A program made the translations under genes and the position numbers. From NCBI GenBank assembly GCA_024349245.1, contig JALDNG010000879.1:16276-80275 (forward strand): a stretch of DNA of 64,000 nt, in the 5' to 3' direction. The stretch is from Neodontobutis hainanensis. Its lineage: Eukaryota; Chordata; Actinopteri; Gobiiformes; Odontobutidae. Below, in pieces: positions 51,284 to 63,395 of this stretch (position 1 is its first letter; each line of letters opens with the position of its first letter). The notes under the pieces are model-generated. The model saw only the letters and a program-made list of their open reading frames with translations, had not been told where the DNA came from and did not search any database.

Positions 51284-51586
51284 ACGTCTGATGTTAGATG
51301 GCAGTGATAATGATGATGATGATGATACTTTTCCAAGTTTGTGTCAGTTAGTCTTGAACGGAATAAATTTTTGCAAGAGTCAGTTTTGAAAAGAACTGCT
51401 CACAGCAGTAGGTTGTCCCAAACATAGATGCAAACTCATGTGCATGTATCCTCAGAACGTACATGCAGTTTATAGAAGTCGAGCAGAGGGAGGTTGTTGT
51501 ATTAAGCTTTGAATTCGTCCATTGCTTTGCAGCTCAATAATTTTGTGTTGCAGGTTATCAGGCACATCAGATGGTTCCACAATGGT
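51284..51586 (-). pseudogene. hAT transposase C-terminal fragment, HOR2 copy
   Basis: HOR2 counterpart of the relics above. An extra C near 51519 shifts the phase relative to HOR1. Confidence 0.6.
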
Positions 51587-52220
51587 TAAACTGTCTGATT
51601 TTGCTGTTGAAGAAACAGCATTGTTCTGTGAGCAGACACAGCTCACAGAAGAATAAAAATGCTACAAAAATAAAAGGCTGGAGTTCATTTAACATCAAGT
51701 GTAAAATTGAATTAACAAGTTTCTCCTTATTTATTAAAGTTATCCAAAATAGCAACCATTAACATTAATTTATTGTTTCAATGCAGAGCATTCATTGCAT
51801 CATTAAACTTTATGACTGCACATGGTAGGTCTCATTGAGTCTTTAACACTAAGTCTTGTTCCAAAATTGCACTGTCCACGAACACACTATTTTAGTATGT
51901 TGAATCAATGGTGAAATGGACACTGCTTTCGCGGACGGTGGAATAGGGCAATCGGACACATACTGCTTTCGCGGACGGTGGATTTGGGCAACGGATCTCG
52001 ATTCTACCTACTCAGGAGAACCAGCTGAGTGCAGTAATGTAGTTTGTTTCATGATAGGTTCCCCCAAAAATATCTCCAGTCTTCATGCAGCTCGGTATTT
52101 TCCATGATCCCACTTCAAGGCTTATTCAATGGTCACATTTTTCTTGAAATTATTGTTTTAAAAACTATTTTGCTGGTGTCAGTAAGCCCCCCTGACTAGG
52201 GCAAATCAAGTCCTGTTGTC

Positions 52221-52483
52221 AAATTCCACTGTCCCCGAACCTACTATTTTGTTGCATTGAATAAATCTAAAGTGGGATCGCTGGATCTCGGCCACCTTAA
52301 GGGCTAGGGCCACCAAACCAGGGCTCCTGTCTTAATCCTAAGGCCCCCTAACAGGTTGCCAAGTTTCAAAAAGATCAGAAAAACTTTTTTTTAGGCCCTG
52401 TCCCTTTCGAGGCCGAGATCCAGCGATCCCACTTTAGATTTATTCAATGCAACAAAATAGTGGGTTCGTGGACAGTGGAATTT
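52221..52483. repeat. Near-perfect inverted repeat, about 72-bp arms
   Basis: The left arm runs aaattccactgtccccgaac ... ggatctcggcc and the right arm is its reverse complement with only a few mismatches, separated by about 118 bases. It would fold into a long hairpin. Its shape resembles a foldback element or MITE, but I see no flanking target duplication. Confidence 0.8.
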
Positions 52484-53994
52484 CGAGTCAGGACTTGTTT
52501 TGCCCTTCTCAGGGGGCCTTGCTAAGTCCAGCTAAATAGTTTTTATCAGAATAATTTTAAGAAAACGCTTGAAACACCTTGTCCACGAACCCACTATGTA
52601 GATCTATGAATAAGCCTGAAGTGGGATCAAGCATTTGCATTGTATTCATTTGACACATAATGAATGTTGGCAAACTAAATAAAGTTCTAATTGTTTTAGA
52701 AAATATATGACTGTACTTGGTAGGTCACCCTGAGTCTTTAGCTCCAAGTCCCGTTGCAAAATTCCACTGTCCACGAACCCACTATTTTTTTTACATTGAA
52801 TAAATCTAAAGTGGGATATTCATATGTCAGCCCTATAAAGAGTTGGGTCCACCAAATCTGTGCTCCTCTATTCAACCCCGTGCCCTCTAGCAGGGTGCAG
52901 AGTTTGAAAAAGATTAAAGAATTTTTTTGAGAACCAGGACCGGGGGCCCACTATGGTCCCTCGTTTACACGAGAACAGGCGCCCTTTCTCGAGGAAAAGA
53001 TGGACCAGAATGGACCTCCGATCCTGGTTCTCCGAAAAAAAAATTAAACTACAAAATTTTGGAAATAGCCATTTTGTAGTCCCCCCGTGTGTATAGGCCA
53101 ACTGCTAATTTTGGTTCGATTTGGTCCTTTTTTGACCAAGTTAAGTCCGGTGATAATCTGACTAGCCAAGCCCAGAAAGGCGCACCATTCTCGGACTACT
53201 TCACGGGGTGAAGCGGGTTAAGCCTGGTTCTCCCGAAATTGTTTTTTTTAAGTTATGAAAAATCGGAAATAACCATTTCGTAGCCCCTCATTCGTAAAAG
53301 CCAACTGCCAATTTTGGTTCGATTTGGTCCTTTTTTGACCAAGTTAAGTCTGGTGAAAATCCGACGAGCCAAGCCCAGAAAGGCGCACCATTCTCGGACT
53401 ACTTCACGGGGTGAAGGGGGTCTAGCCTGGTTCTCCTGAAATTTCTTTTCCAAGCCATGAAAATTCGAAGGGGGTCTAGCCTGGTTCTCCTGAAATTTCT
53501 TTTCCAAGCCATGAAAATTCGGAAATTGCCATTTTATAGATCCCCATGCGTAGATGCCAACTGCCAATTTTAGTTCGATTTGGTCCTTTTTGACCAAGTT
53601 ATGTCCTGGTGAAAAGTCCGTCGAGCCAAGCCCAGAAAGGCGCACCATTCTCGGACTACTTCACGGGGTGAAGGGGGTCTGGCCTGGTTCTCCCGAAATT
53701 TTTTTTTTAAGCTATGAAAATTCGGAAATAGCCATTTTGTAGCCCCCCATGCGTAGATGCCAACTGCTAATTATGGTTCTTGTTGGGTTTTTTTTTACCA
53801 AGTTAAGTCTGGTGAAATTCCGACGAGCCGAGCCCAGAAAGGCGGACCATCCTCGGACTACTTCCGACGAACAATAAGTAACCCTGGTTTTCCGAGCTGC
53901 ACTGTGCTGCACTCTGGCTTGAGAGCTCAGGGTGCAGGCTCACAGCCTCTGCTACTCTGCCCCAGCCGCAAAACAGTCCATCTCACTCAATGGG

Positions 53995-54290
53995 AAATTA
54001 GGAAGGGGCCCTGCAATGGCAAGTCTTGTCATCCCATCTACCAAGCATCGAGTTCGGACGAAAAAGAACAGCAGTTTTGCCCAAACTGTGTTCTCGAAAA
54101 CTGCATTCTTATAAATCTGCCGGTACCCCTTCTGGTCGCGTGGGGGAAAGTGGCGCTGCCAGACGTAAAAAGGCCTCAGCCCGGGCACAAATATCGATCC
54201 AGGGGATTTTTGTAAAAGGCCAAAATAATCCCTGCCAGGAGTAGAACAAACTTGCGTTGAAAGTTTTGGGATTTTTTATTTCTAAAGTTC
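53995..54290. repeat. Secondary repeat inside satellite block, HOR2 copy
   Basis: The only HOR2 copy of the repeat seen twice in HOR1. Confidence 0.72.
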
Positions 54291-54322
54291 ATTTTTTTAA
54301 CTTTTTCACCGCAGAGATGCGC

Positions 54323-54348
54323 TTCAGCCCGGGCACTCCCGGGCTGAA
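54323..54348. repeat. Perfect 11-bp hairpin (HOR2)
   Basis: Same stem and CACT loop as at 12365. The stem is unchanged although flanking bases differ between the two copies. Confidence 0.8.
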
Positions 54349-54899
54349 AATTTTCTTTTTTCAACTTTTTTTTTTAAAGATATAAAAATTCGAAGATAGC
54401 CATTTTGTAGAGCCCCATGAGTAGAGCCCGACTGCCAATTTTGGTTTGATTTGGTCTTTTTTTGACCAAGTTAAGTCCGGTGAAAGGCCAACGAGCCAAG
54501 CCCAGAAAGGCGCACCATTCTCAGACTATTTTACGGTGTGGAGGGGGTCTGGCCTGGTTCTTCCGAATTTTTTTATTTTTTTTTAAATCTTTTTCAAACT
54601 CTGAAACCCAGGTTTAGTGGCCTTAACCCTTAAATTTAGTGGCCCTAACCCTTAAGATGTCTGAGATATAGCGATCCCAATTTAGATTTATTTAATTTAT
54701 CAAAATAGTATTTTCGTGGACAGTGGAATTTGTCAACGGGACTTGGTGTTATAGACTCAGAGTGACATACCGAGCGCAGTCATATAGTTTTTAAAACAAT
54801 TAGAACTTTATTTAGTATGCCAACATTCATTATATGTCAAATGAATACAATGCAAATGGTTTATCCCACTTCAGGCTTACTCAATGATCTACATAGTGG

Positions 54900-57500
54900 G
54901 TTTGTGGACAAAGTGTTTCAAGCGTTTCCTTTAAAATAATTCTGATAAAAACTATTTAGCTGGAGTCAGCAAGCCCCCCCTGAGAAGGAAAAATCAAGTC
55001 CTGACTCAAAAATCCACTGTCCACAAACACACTATTTTAGTACATTGAATAAATGGTGAAATGGACACATAGTGCTTTCGCGGACGGTAGAATAGAACAA
55101 TCAGACACATACTGCTTTTGCGGACGGTGGACGGTGGAATTGGGTAATTGGACACATAGTGCTTTCGCAGACGGTGGAATTGGGCAACGGGCGTTGAATC
55201 AATGGTGAAATGGACACATAGTGCTTTCGCGGACGGTGGACGGTGGAATTGGGTAATCGGACACATAGTGCTTTCGCGCACGGTGGAATTGGGCAATGGG
55301 CATTGAATCAATGGTGAAATGGACACATAGTGCTTTCGCGGACGGTGGAATAGGACAATCGGACACATAGTGCTTTCGCGGACGGTGGACGTGGGCAACA
55401 TGTCTCGGTTCTACCTACTCAGGAGGACCAGCTGATTGCAGTAATGTAGTTTGTATCATGATAGGACCCCCAAAAATATCTCAGGTCATCATCCAGCTTG
55501 GTGTTTTCCATGATCCCACTTCAGGCTTATTCAGTGGTTTTGATAGTGTGTCCATGGACAGGGAGTGTTTGACAATTTTGTTAAAATTTTTGTGATAAAA
55601 ACTATTTAGCTGGAGTCAGCAAGCCTTCCTGAGAAGGAAAAACAAAGTCCTGACTCAAAATTCCACTGTCCACAAACACACTATTTTAGTACATTGATTA
55701 AATGGTGAAATGGACACATAGTGCTTTCATGACGGTGGAATAGGCAATCGGACACATAGTGCTTTCGCGACGGTGGACGGTGGAATTGGGTAATTAGACA
55801 CATAGTGCTTTCGTGGACGGTGGAGTTGGGCAACGGGCGTTAATTCAATGGTGAAATGGACACATAGTGCTTTCGGACGGTGGAATAGGGCAATCGGACA
55901 CATAGTTCTTTCGCGGACGGTGGAAATGGGCAACGGGTCTCGGTTCTACCTACTCAGGAGGACCAGCTGAGTGCAGTAATGTTTGTATCATGATAGGACC
56001 TCCCAAAAATATCTCCAGTCATCATCCAGCTTGGTGTTTTCCATGATCCCACTTCAGGCTTATTCAGTGGTTTTGATAGTGTGTCCGTGGACAGGGAGTG
56101 TTTGACAATTTTGTTGAAATTTTTGTGATAAAAACTATATAGCTGGAGTCAGCAAGCCCCCCCTGAGAAGGAAAAATCAAGTCCTGACTCAAAATTCCAC
56201 TGTTCACAAACACACTATTTTAGTACATTGAATAAATGGTCAAATGGACACATAGTGCTTTCGCGGACGGTGGAATAGGGCAATCGGACACATAGTGCTT
56301 TCGTGGACAGTGGACGGTGGAATTGGATAATCGGACACATAGTGCTTTCGTGGACGGTGGAATTGGGCAACGGGCGTTTAATCAATGGTGAAATGGACAC
56401 ATAGTGCTTTCGCGGACGGTGGAATTGGCCAACGGGCGTTGAATCAATGGTGAAATGGACACATAGTGCTTTCGCGGTGGGTGGAATAGGGCAATCGGAC
56501 ACATAGTGCTTTCGCGGACGGTGGAATTGGGTAATCGGACACATAGTGCTTTCGTGGACGGTGGAGTTGGGCAACGGTCGTTGAATCAATGGAGAAATGG
56601 ACACATAGTGCTTTCGCGGACGGTGGAATAGGGCAATCGGACACATAGTGCTTTCGCGGACGGTGGAAATGGGCAACGGGTCTCGGTTCTACCTACTCAG
56701 GAGGACCAGCTGAGTGCAGTAATGTAGTTTGTATCATGATAGGACCCCCCAAAAATATCTCCAGTCATCATCGAGCTTGGTGTTTTCCATGATCCCACTT
56801 CAGGCTTATTCAGTGGTTTTGATAGTGTGTCCGTGGACAGGGAGTGTTTGACAATTTTGTTGAAATTTTTGTGATAAAAACTATTTAGCTGGAGTCAGCA
56901 AGCCCCCCCTGAGAAGGAAAAATCAAGTCCTGACTCAAAATTCCACTGTTCACAAACACACTATTTTAGTACATTGAATAAATGGAAAATGGACACATAG
57001 TGCTTTTGGCGGACGGTGGACGGTGGAATTGGGTAATCGGACACATAGTGCTTTCGCAGACGGTGGAAATGGGCAACGGGCGTTTAATCAGTGGTGAAAT
57101 GGACACATAGTGCTTTCGCGGACGGTGGAATAGGGCAACGGGCGTTGAATCAATGGTGAAATGGACACATAGTGCTTTCATGGACGGTGGAATAGGGCAA
57201 CGGGTCTCGGTTCTACCTACTCAGGAGGAGCAGCTGAGTGCAGTACTGTAGCTTGTATCATGATAGGACCCCCCAAAAATATCTCCAGTCATCATCCAGC
57301 TCGGTGTTTTGATGATCCCACTTCAGGCTTATTCAATGGTTTTTAATAGTCTGTCCGTGGACAGGGAGTGTTTGACATTTTGTTAAAAAATATTGTGATA
57401 AAAAAGTATTTAGTTGGTGTCAGCAAGCCCCCCTGACAAGGGCAAATCAAGTCCCGTTGTCAAATTCCACTGTCCACGAAAGCACTATGTGTCCATTTCG
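54900..57500. repeat. About 650-bp block repeat (HOR2), one block more
   Basis: Same blocks as HOR1, with the landmark at about 54960, 55613, 56150 and 56888, so four full blocks instead of three before the diverged last one. Minisatellite arrays lie at 55050-55400, 55702-55938, 56236-56676 and 56986-57205. Confidence 0.87.
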
Positions 57501-58157
57501 CGAAAGTGTTGCGGGAGGGCCCAAATTTTGCACCCTGGCTCCTCAGGCCCCCCCAATTGACATATCAAAAGCGCATGTTTCTAGTTCCAAGCCAAACTGT
57601 TTTATCCTCCAGAGAAAATCTCTCTCTCAGCCCTGACAAGCTCAGACAGGCCTTTTTTTTTTAGAGCGGGGGAGGAGAAGACTGTAGCTCTGCAGCCAAT
57701 TAAGCCAATTAAGCACCTTAACGGTGTCGAAGCATCTCCAAACTTTACTGCATGCTTTAGCGTACTGTGATGAGTAAAAGGAGTCCACCCACGAGTCGAT
57801 CGGACCTTCCTAGGCGCCGTCCGTGAACACACTATAGACAATACATTGAAATAATAGGCAATTGGGAGTTTTCTACAAAGGTCCCAGGGGCCCCAAATTT
57901 TGCACGCTGGCTCCTAGGGCCTCCCAGAACGACATATCAAAGACTGCTGGCTTTAGAGCAAAGGGAAAAAGTTTCAGCCTCCAAAAGACACAGCCTATAA
58001 CGGGTTCTGACCATTGACCCCTGAACATCATTTGACCCATTAACAATGTCGTAGCCTCACCAAACTTTACCACACTCTTCTACGCACTGTGACGAGAAAA
58101 AGGAGTCCACTCCCGAGTCAATCGGACCTTTCCAAGCGCCGTCTATGAACACACTAC
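57480..58157. repeat. Two about 320-bp tandem modules (HOR2)
   Basis: Counterparts of 15840-16498. The second HOR2 module keeps about 18 bases (ggtcccaggggccccaaa) that are deleted in HOR1 near 16240. Confidence 0.72.
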
Positions 58158-58379
58158 ACAAAATACATTGAAATAATGGGCAACTTGAATTTGCTCAGAG
58201 AGGTCCGTTGTGGTCCAAAATCGAACTGGGAGCTCAGAGGGGGCCCTGGTATGACATATCCACAGGGCAAGTCTCCCGTAGCAACTTTGGGCCAAACGGC
58301 AAAATTGGCCAGAGGGGGCGCTCCTGCGCGCATCCTCGTGTGGAACATAACCATCTGTCCGATTCTGGGCCCATTCCGA

Positions 58380-58975
58380 TAAATAGTGGGTTCGTGGACA
58401 AAAAGTGGGTTTGTGGAATGTGGGCGGGGCTTAGGAGTGGTCAGCAGTAGTAAGGGGGGCTGTCCGACACGTTTCCCCGAAATAGTGGGGAAGTGGACAC
58501 ATAGTGTGTTCGTGGGATGTGGGTGGGGCTTAGGAGTGGTCAACAGTGGTCTCCGACAAATTTCCTTGAAATAGTGGGGAAGTGGACACATAGTGGGTTC
58601 GTGGGATGTGGGCGGGGCTTAGTAGTGGTCAGCGACACATTTCCCCAAAATAGTGGGGAAGTGGACACATAGTGGGTTCGTGGGATGTGGGCGGGGCTTA
58701 GAAGTCGTCAGTGGGGATGTGGGCGTGGCTTGGTAGGGGTCAGTAATGGTCTCCGAGACATTTCTTTAAAATAGTGTGTTCGTGGACAAATAGTGGGTTC
58801 TTGGGATGTGGGCGGGGCTTAGGAGTGGTCAGCGACGCGTTTCCCCGAAATAGTGCGAAAGTGGACACATAGTGGTTCCGTGGGATGTGGCTGTGGCTTA
58901 GGAGAGGTCAGAAGTGGTCTCTGACTAAATAGTGGGGAATTGGACACATAGTGTGTTCGTGGGATTTAGTGCTGG
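58380..58975. repeat. GGGCGGGGC minisatellite (HOR2), one unit more
   Basis: Same array with an additional unit at about 58620-58695 (gtagtggtcagcgacacatt...), not present in HOR1. Confidence 0.8.
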
Positions 58976-59199
58976 TCAGGGGTCAGAAACACTGGACAAA
59001 GTTTCCAGACGGAGCGTGAGCAAACCTAGAGGTGTCCGCCAATCAACGATGCCAGGAGAAATCGAGTTTTTGTGTCAAAAAATGAGGGGAATCACTAAGT
59101 GTCAGAATGTAGATTAACTTGGTAGGCATTTTGGATCCGAACACTACGATCCCTTCGGGTGACTATTTGTCCGTCGGCAAACAATTTGAATGGGGTTTT

Positions 59200-59229
59200 C
59201 CATCGCCTTAACAACTCGGCCACAACTAC
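59200..59229 (-). pseudogene. tRNA-Ser remnant (5' 30 nt) in HOR2
   Basis: Only GTAGTTGTGGCCGAG through the start of the anticodon stem survives, with one substitution. A deletion corresponding to 17469-18170 of HOR1 removed the rest, joining ggggtttt to ccatcgcc at a short shared TCCA/TTCC. Confidence 0.88.
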
Positions 59230-59905
59230 ACAGGTATCTTATACTGTTACATGTGTGGTAAAGTTTCCTCAATCACAGGATTTTTTGTGGTTAGATGTAC
59301 TGTACCAGGTTAAGTTGAGTGCATCCCCAAAACATCAGCGATCCACATCCATACGTCACAGTAGGAATAGTGTATCTTTCAACATAGGCCTTGTTGACTT
59401 CTCTCCAAATGTAAAGTTTATGGTTATGGCCACAAAGTTCACTTCAAATGACTTGTTGACTGTTCCAGATGTTTTGAGACTTGTCTCTGTGCTGCTTGGT
59501 GTATTGTAAGTGGGATGCTTTTTAGCATTTGCGTAGTAATAGTTTGATTAACACCTTCAGCATTCAGTCAGTTATATTTGCTTAATAACACTGCTTCAAG
59601 ATATAAAATTACATAGATTTGTTACTGTAACCATCTAATGCTGTGTGTGTATAGGCTGTGTGTATGTCTTATGTGTGTAACTCTGCTTTGTGTGTATGTG
59701 TGTCAAACCCCTCTCTGCTCTTTGCTCATCTGGCCAGACTGATATCAGGTTCACTAAGACAGTCTTTGTTTGAAAGTCAATGACATTTCATTCAAACACC
59801 AGAGCCTGTGGTCCTATATCACTCCCACATAGAATGCATTGCAGTAATCTATAAGAGAGCAAACAAAAGCATGGATTGCTTTTTCAGCGTAAGTCAGCGT
59901 GACTG
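59230..59905. other. Conserved tRNA-Ser flank, HOR2 copy
   Basis: Collinear with 18201-18863 and 35619-36290. A short extra gttgact near 59455 duplicates neighbouring bases. Confidence 0.75.
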
Positions 59906-60109
59906 AGTTTAGCCTTTGATAGGTTAAGGTGGTTAAAAAAAACATGACCAGACCACAGAATCTATTTGTTTTTAAATTTTAGACTGCTGTCTAGTTTAAC
60001 CTCTAAATTTTTGACAATATGGTTAAAGTAAGGGGCCTAAACAACATGGCAAGGAGCTGAAACACTGGGCAGGTTGGACGTGACAAACACAATGCATTAA
60101 TTTCTTTCC

Positions 60110-60345
60110 TCATTCAAACAGAGGAAATTCTGAGACAGCCAACAGTATGATGTCATCTAAACAGCTGTTGATGGATTCAAGTCTATCAGGACAATTACAA
60201 GTACATCTGCAGGTGGTCTGCATATAGACAGTAAGACTGTCCCTCAATATACCCAGTGATACATGTAACTTATCCTTGTTCCACTTGTGCTTGGCCTGCC
60301 TGCACCTCTGCCTAAAGGGTGGTGTCATTAAGTCAAGGATCTAGT
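60110..60345 (-). pseudogene. L2-like LINE fragment, HOR2 copy
   Basis: Counterpart of 36479-36725. An extra A near 60141 splits the frame (DDIILLAVSEF). Confidence 0.66.
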
Positions 60346-60990
60346 TTGGTCCTTATAGATTTGCACCTGAGAGAAACAGTTATTTTAAAAATGTGTGCAG
60401 CAAATTCTCCAGCTGTAGTGGAAGTGATGATGCGGCGGCAACCAGCTGGAGTAAGGGATTTGGCTGCAGGGACAGTGCTTTTGAATCAAACATAACAGGA
60501 AGAAGGTCCAAAATGCAAATGTCACTTATTTCTGAGACGGGTAGTGTCCATGAGAAGTTAACAGATTCAATGTGTGACCGAGCTGGTGAGTGGGAGCATT
60601 CGCTGATTGTGTCACATCCAAAGAGATCAAAAGACTCTGAAAGTCAATGGCCAGCTGACTTGATGGGCAGCAATAATGAATATTAAAATTACCACAAAGA
60701 GTGATACAGGCTAAATTTTAAACAATCCGTGGTGATCCCTTCAGTGAACAGCCAGAGTCATCCGCACATGATGAAGCCTGGTAAGCCTTGAGTTTAACAA
60801 GCACCCCTCATCTTTTTCTCCATCTCCTATGCCTCTTGCAGATAACGTACAGATAGGCTGGCACATAGGCTAGCCGAGGTGGCAGCTTCTTTGAATGTCT
60901 ATTTTTAACATAATCAGGTTGTTCACCGTATCCCGTATTTTTAACAGAGTCAGAGAACATCCTGCTTCGTTCCCATTGCCTGGGGGGTAA

Positions 60991-61455
60991 ATGGTGCAGT
61001 CCACTCTTGTTGATCTTCCCAGTCATCGGTCTGGTCACTTACCTGTCATAGTCCACAATGAATCAGAACATGATATCATCCTTCCTACTAGAGCTTCAAT
61101 TGCTGAAAAAAGTGTTTTTCAGTCAGTTATATCTAAGAATCAAAGAGTTTTTGATTCTGCATCTACTCAAACTCCCAAAACAAGTGATGATGATTCCATG
61201 ACTTTGGAAGTTCACCTATTTCACCTGAATGGAAGAATAAGGTCACTGAAAGGCTAAACTGCATTCCTGATGTATTTGCAAAAAATTACCTGGATTTTGG
61301 GAAAACAGACAAGTTAAAACATCAAATAAAAATGTCTGACTCAACACTATTTAAGCAAAGACAAATGACCATTCACTGATACAACTTGAAAGCTGTATTT
61401 AAATGTCTCTAGGAGCTCCATGACTCTGGTGTGATAAGAGAACCAGACCTCAGCA
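60991..61455 (+). pseudogene. Gypsy pol relic, HOR2 copy
   Basis: Counterpart of 37372-37836 with the same stops; one visible change near 61350 (ctatttaagc for ctattcaagc). Confidence 0.63.
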
Positions 61456-61528
61456 GTTTCTGTAGTGTCGTGGTCATCCCGTTTGCCTCACATGCATTAG
61501 GTCCCTATATGCAGACCGGGTAGAAACA
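61456..61528 (+). pseudogene. tRNA-Val(CAC) relic, HOR2
   Basis: Same relic as at 37837, no difference seen. Confidence 0.82.
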
Positions 61529-61808
61529 ACTTGTACTTATAAAGTTAATTCTCTCATTATGAGCAATTGAGTAGAGTTTTAGCCATTACCTGTAATCTAG
61601 AAATTATTTGAGATTGCCAATAAGTGCAAAAGTTGTTCATGTTGCTTTAAGATTGGTAATGTTATAACAACCTTTAACAGTAGATGAAACAACTAGCAAG
61701 ATTTTTGGTATACCGCTCTGGGCAAACTGATGAACATGGAAGATCAAAATTGTTGCAATGAAATGTAGAGAAAATAGAAAAAGGTTGTACAACACCAGCT
61801 CTTTCAAG

Positions 61809-61868
61809 TCCTTGTAGTATAGTAACCAGTATCTCACGCAGCAGACCTGTGTTCGTTTCCCGACACAA
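61809..61868 (+). pseudogene. tRNA-Asp-like relic, HOR2
   Basis: Same as 38192 with one more C in the T arm (tttcccgacac), which brings it closer to the tRNA-Asp B-box region. Confidence 0.6.
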
Positions 61869-61980
61869 TGGTCTGCTGGTTCTCACTTCTTGTTTGTCTG
61901 CCTAAGCTAGCCAGGGAGGATGATTCACCTCCAGTTCACTCAATAGATGAGCATATATGTTTGTAGGCCACTTTGACACA

Positions 61981-62051
61981 CATCCCTGGGGGACTCGGAA
62001 CACAACCTTTCGGTTATCAGCCAAACACGCTGACTAACATACCAACACGTG
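61981..62051 (-). pseudogene. tRNA-Asn-type relic with GAT anticodon, HOR2
   Basis: About 71 nt, longer than the HOR1 copy: the T arm is present (TTGTGTTCCGAGTCCCCCAG). The anticodon loop is again CTGATAA. The 5' acceptor strand has diverged and does not pair well with GGGATG. Confidence 0.74.
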
Positions 62052-62101
62052 CCCTTTCAAGAAATAGGGCACTGGACCCATAAATCCCATAAGAATTAAC
62101 C

Positions 62102-62149
62102 CGCATTAGCAGAGAATTGAACCTGGGCCTCCCACTGAACAACCAATGC
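62102..62149 (-). pseudogene. tRNA-Gly relic lacking anticodon arm, HOR2
   Basis: Same as 38477 with one change in the discriminator position. Confidence 0.84.
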
Positions 62150-62900
62150 ATGTTCTGAATCCTTTTTCTTCACTTGTAGGAAAGTGGGGGTTCCACTTTT
62201 TCATAAATCTAAGTAAAGCCCAATGAAGCTGCCATTGATGCTGAGAGACCTGTAGTGTTATTGTGACAGAGAGTGACAACGCAGCAATTTGTTTTTTTAA
62301 AAGCATGTTTACCTCGAATAATGTATTTTAATTAATGTATTTTCATTTTGTCATGAATGAGTTGTTGCTAAAAATAAACTTTCAGATCATTTTTCATGTT
62401 TTTTGTGTCCGAACTGTTTATGTCAATAGGAATAACAGCAGCCCTCACCTGCACAGAGCCAGGACTAATGCTCTTGAACAGTTCTTCAGCGAGGAGTGCT
62501 GATTTGTAGAGCCTCTGTAAACCTGTACAGTTAATTAAATGAGAAGATTTTGAGATTGTCAGCAGACGTGAAGTAATGCTTGTTTACCTGGTTCTCTCTT
62601 ACTGATATGCAGCCGTAATTAAACTAAGTAACTCTAGCGCTAAAGTTGAAAATAAATGAATAAAACAGGGAAGAGACAAGCCTCCAGCGAATTCGAAAAC
62701 GGCATATTTTTCTTTGGTTTGTGCTTGTACAAGTGTGCGCACAGTGAACACTCACAGCATTGGATGCAGTACCACATTACAATGCTTGTTTAATGCAGCA
62801 ATTATTGCAGCAGTGGTACCATGTGAAGTTCTTTTATTATTACTTAACACAGAGATAAAAAAGCAATCTTGCAAGTTGTTGTTTTAGCATATCCATTTAG

Positions 62901-63330
62901 ACAGATGATGACCAGACGGCGAAGATGCAGGCCTGGCTGAATGGCCTGAAGAAGACCAAGATTGCTGAGCTGACCGTGCACCACTACCGGTAAAACGTCC
63001 AGTTTATGGCGCAGACTCTGCAGCCCACCTGCCGGCTCTCCTGTACCGTAAAGGGTTTACCTCCAGCGGGAGATTAAGTCTACGATCAGGTTGGTGCAGT
63101 GGAGCGTAGTGGTGTACGATTTCCAGCTCAAGCAGGCCAAGCAGGCACGCATCAGTGTATCACCTCCGCCAGGGCTGCCATCCGGGAAATCTTGGGTAAG
63201 TATCTGCCTCCTCACAACTCTCTCACCTCTGGATTTCACGCGCCCACTTATAGTTTCTCCATTTTTTCATGCAGGCCGCCTCCGAGTGTCTCCCAACAGG
63301 TCAGACCAGTGGCAGTTCTACAATCACTGG
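62901..63330 (+). pseudogene. Exon-like block, HOR2 copy
   Basis: Counterpart of 44620-45012 with the same internal TAA; candidate intron at 63196-63274. It has a few substitutions (one silent, one Ala to Thr in the first frame) and several small insertions, so no sign of coding constraint. Confidence 0.5.
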
Positions 63331-63349
63331 TAAAGGTTCTACAATCACT

Positions 63350-63395
63350 GAATACAAGGCAATTAGTCAACACGTTGACCGATTGCCTTGTATTC
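63350..63395. repeat. 46-nt palindrome, HOR2
   Basis: Identical to 45048-45093, although flanking sequence has changed between the copies. Confidence 0.92.

Larger units (their letters stand above)
49040..51806 (+). repeat. 3.4-kb-type sub-unit, single HOR2 copy
   Basis: The only copy of the sub-unit in HOR2. It begins like copy 1 (preceded by the 1-740-type spacer) and ends like copy 3 (same junction to the satellite block). Unequal exchange between such units would give the one-versus-three copy number difference. Confidence 0.88.
53060..54570. repeat. About 200-bp satellite (HOR2)
   Basis: HOR2 counterpart with about five copies. A 58-bp stretch (gggggtctagcctggttctc ... ccatgaaaattcg) is duplicated in tandem at about 53415-53525, a private change not seen in HOR1. 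Confidence 0.8.
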
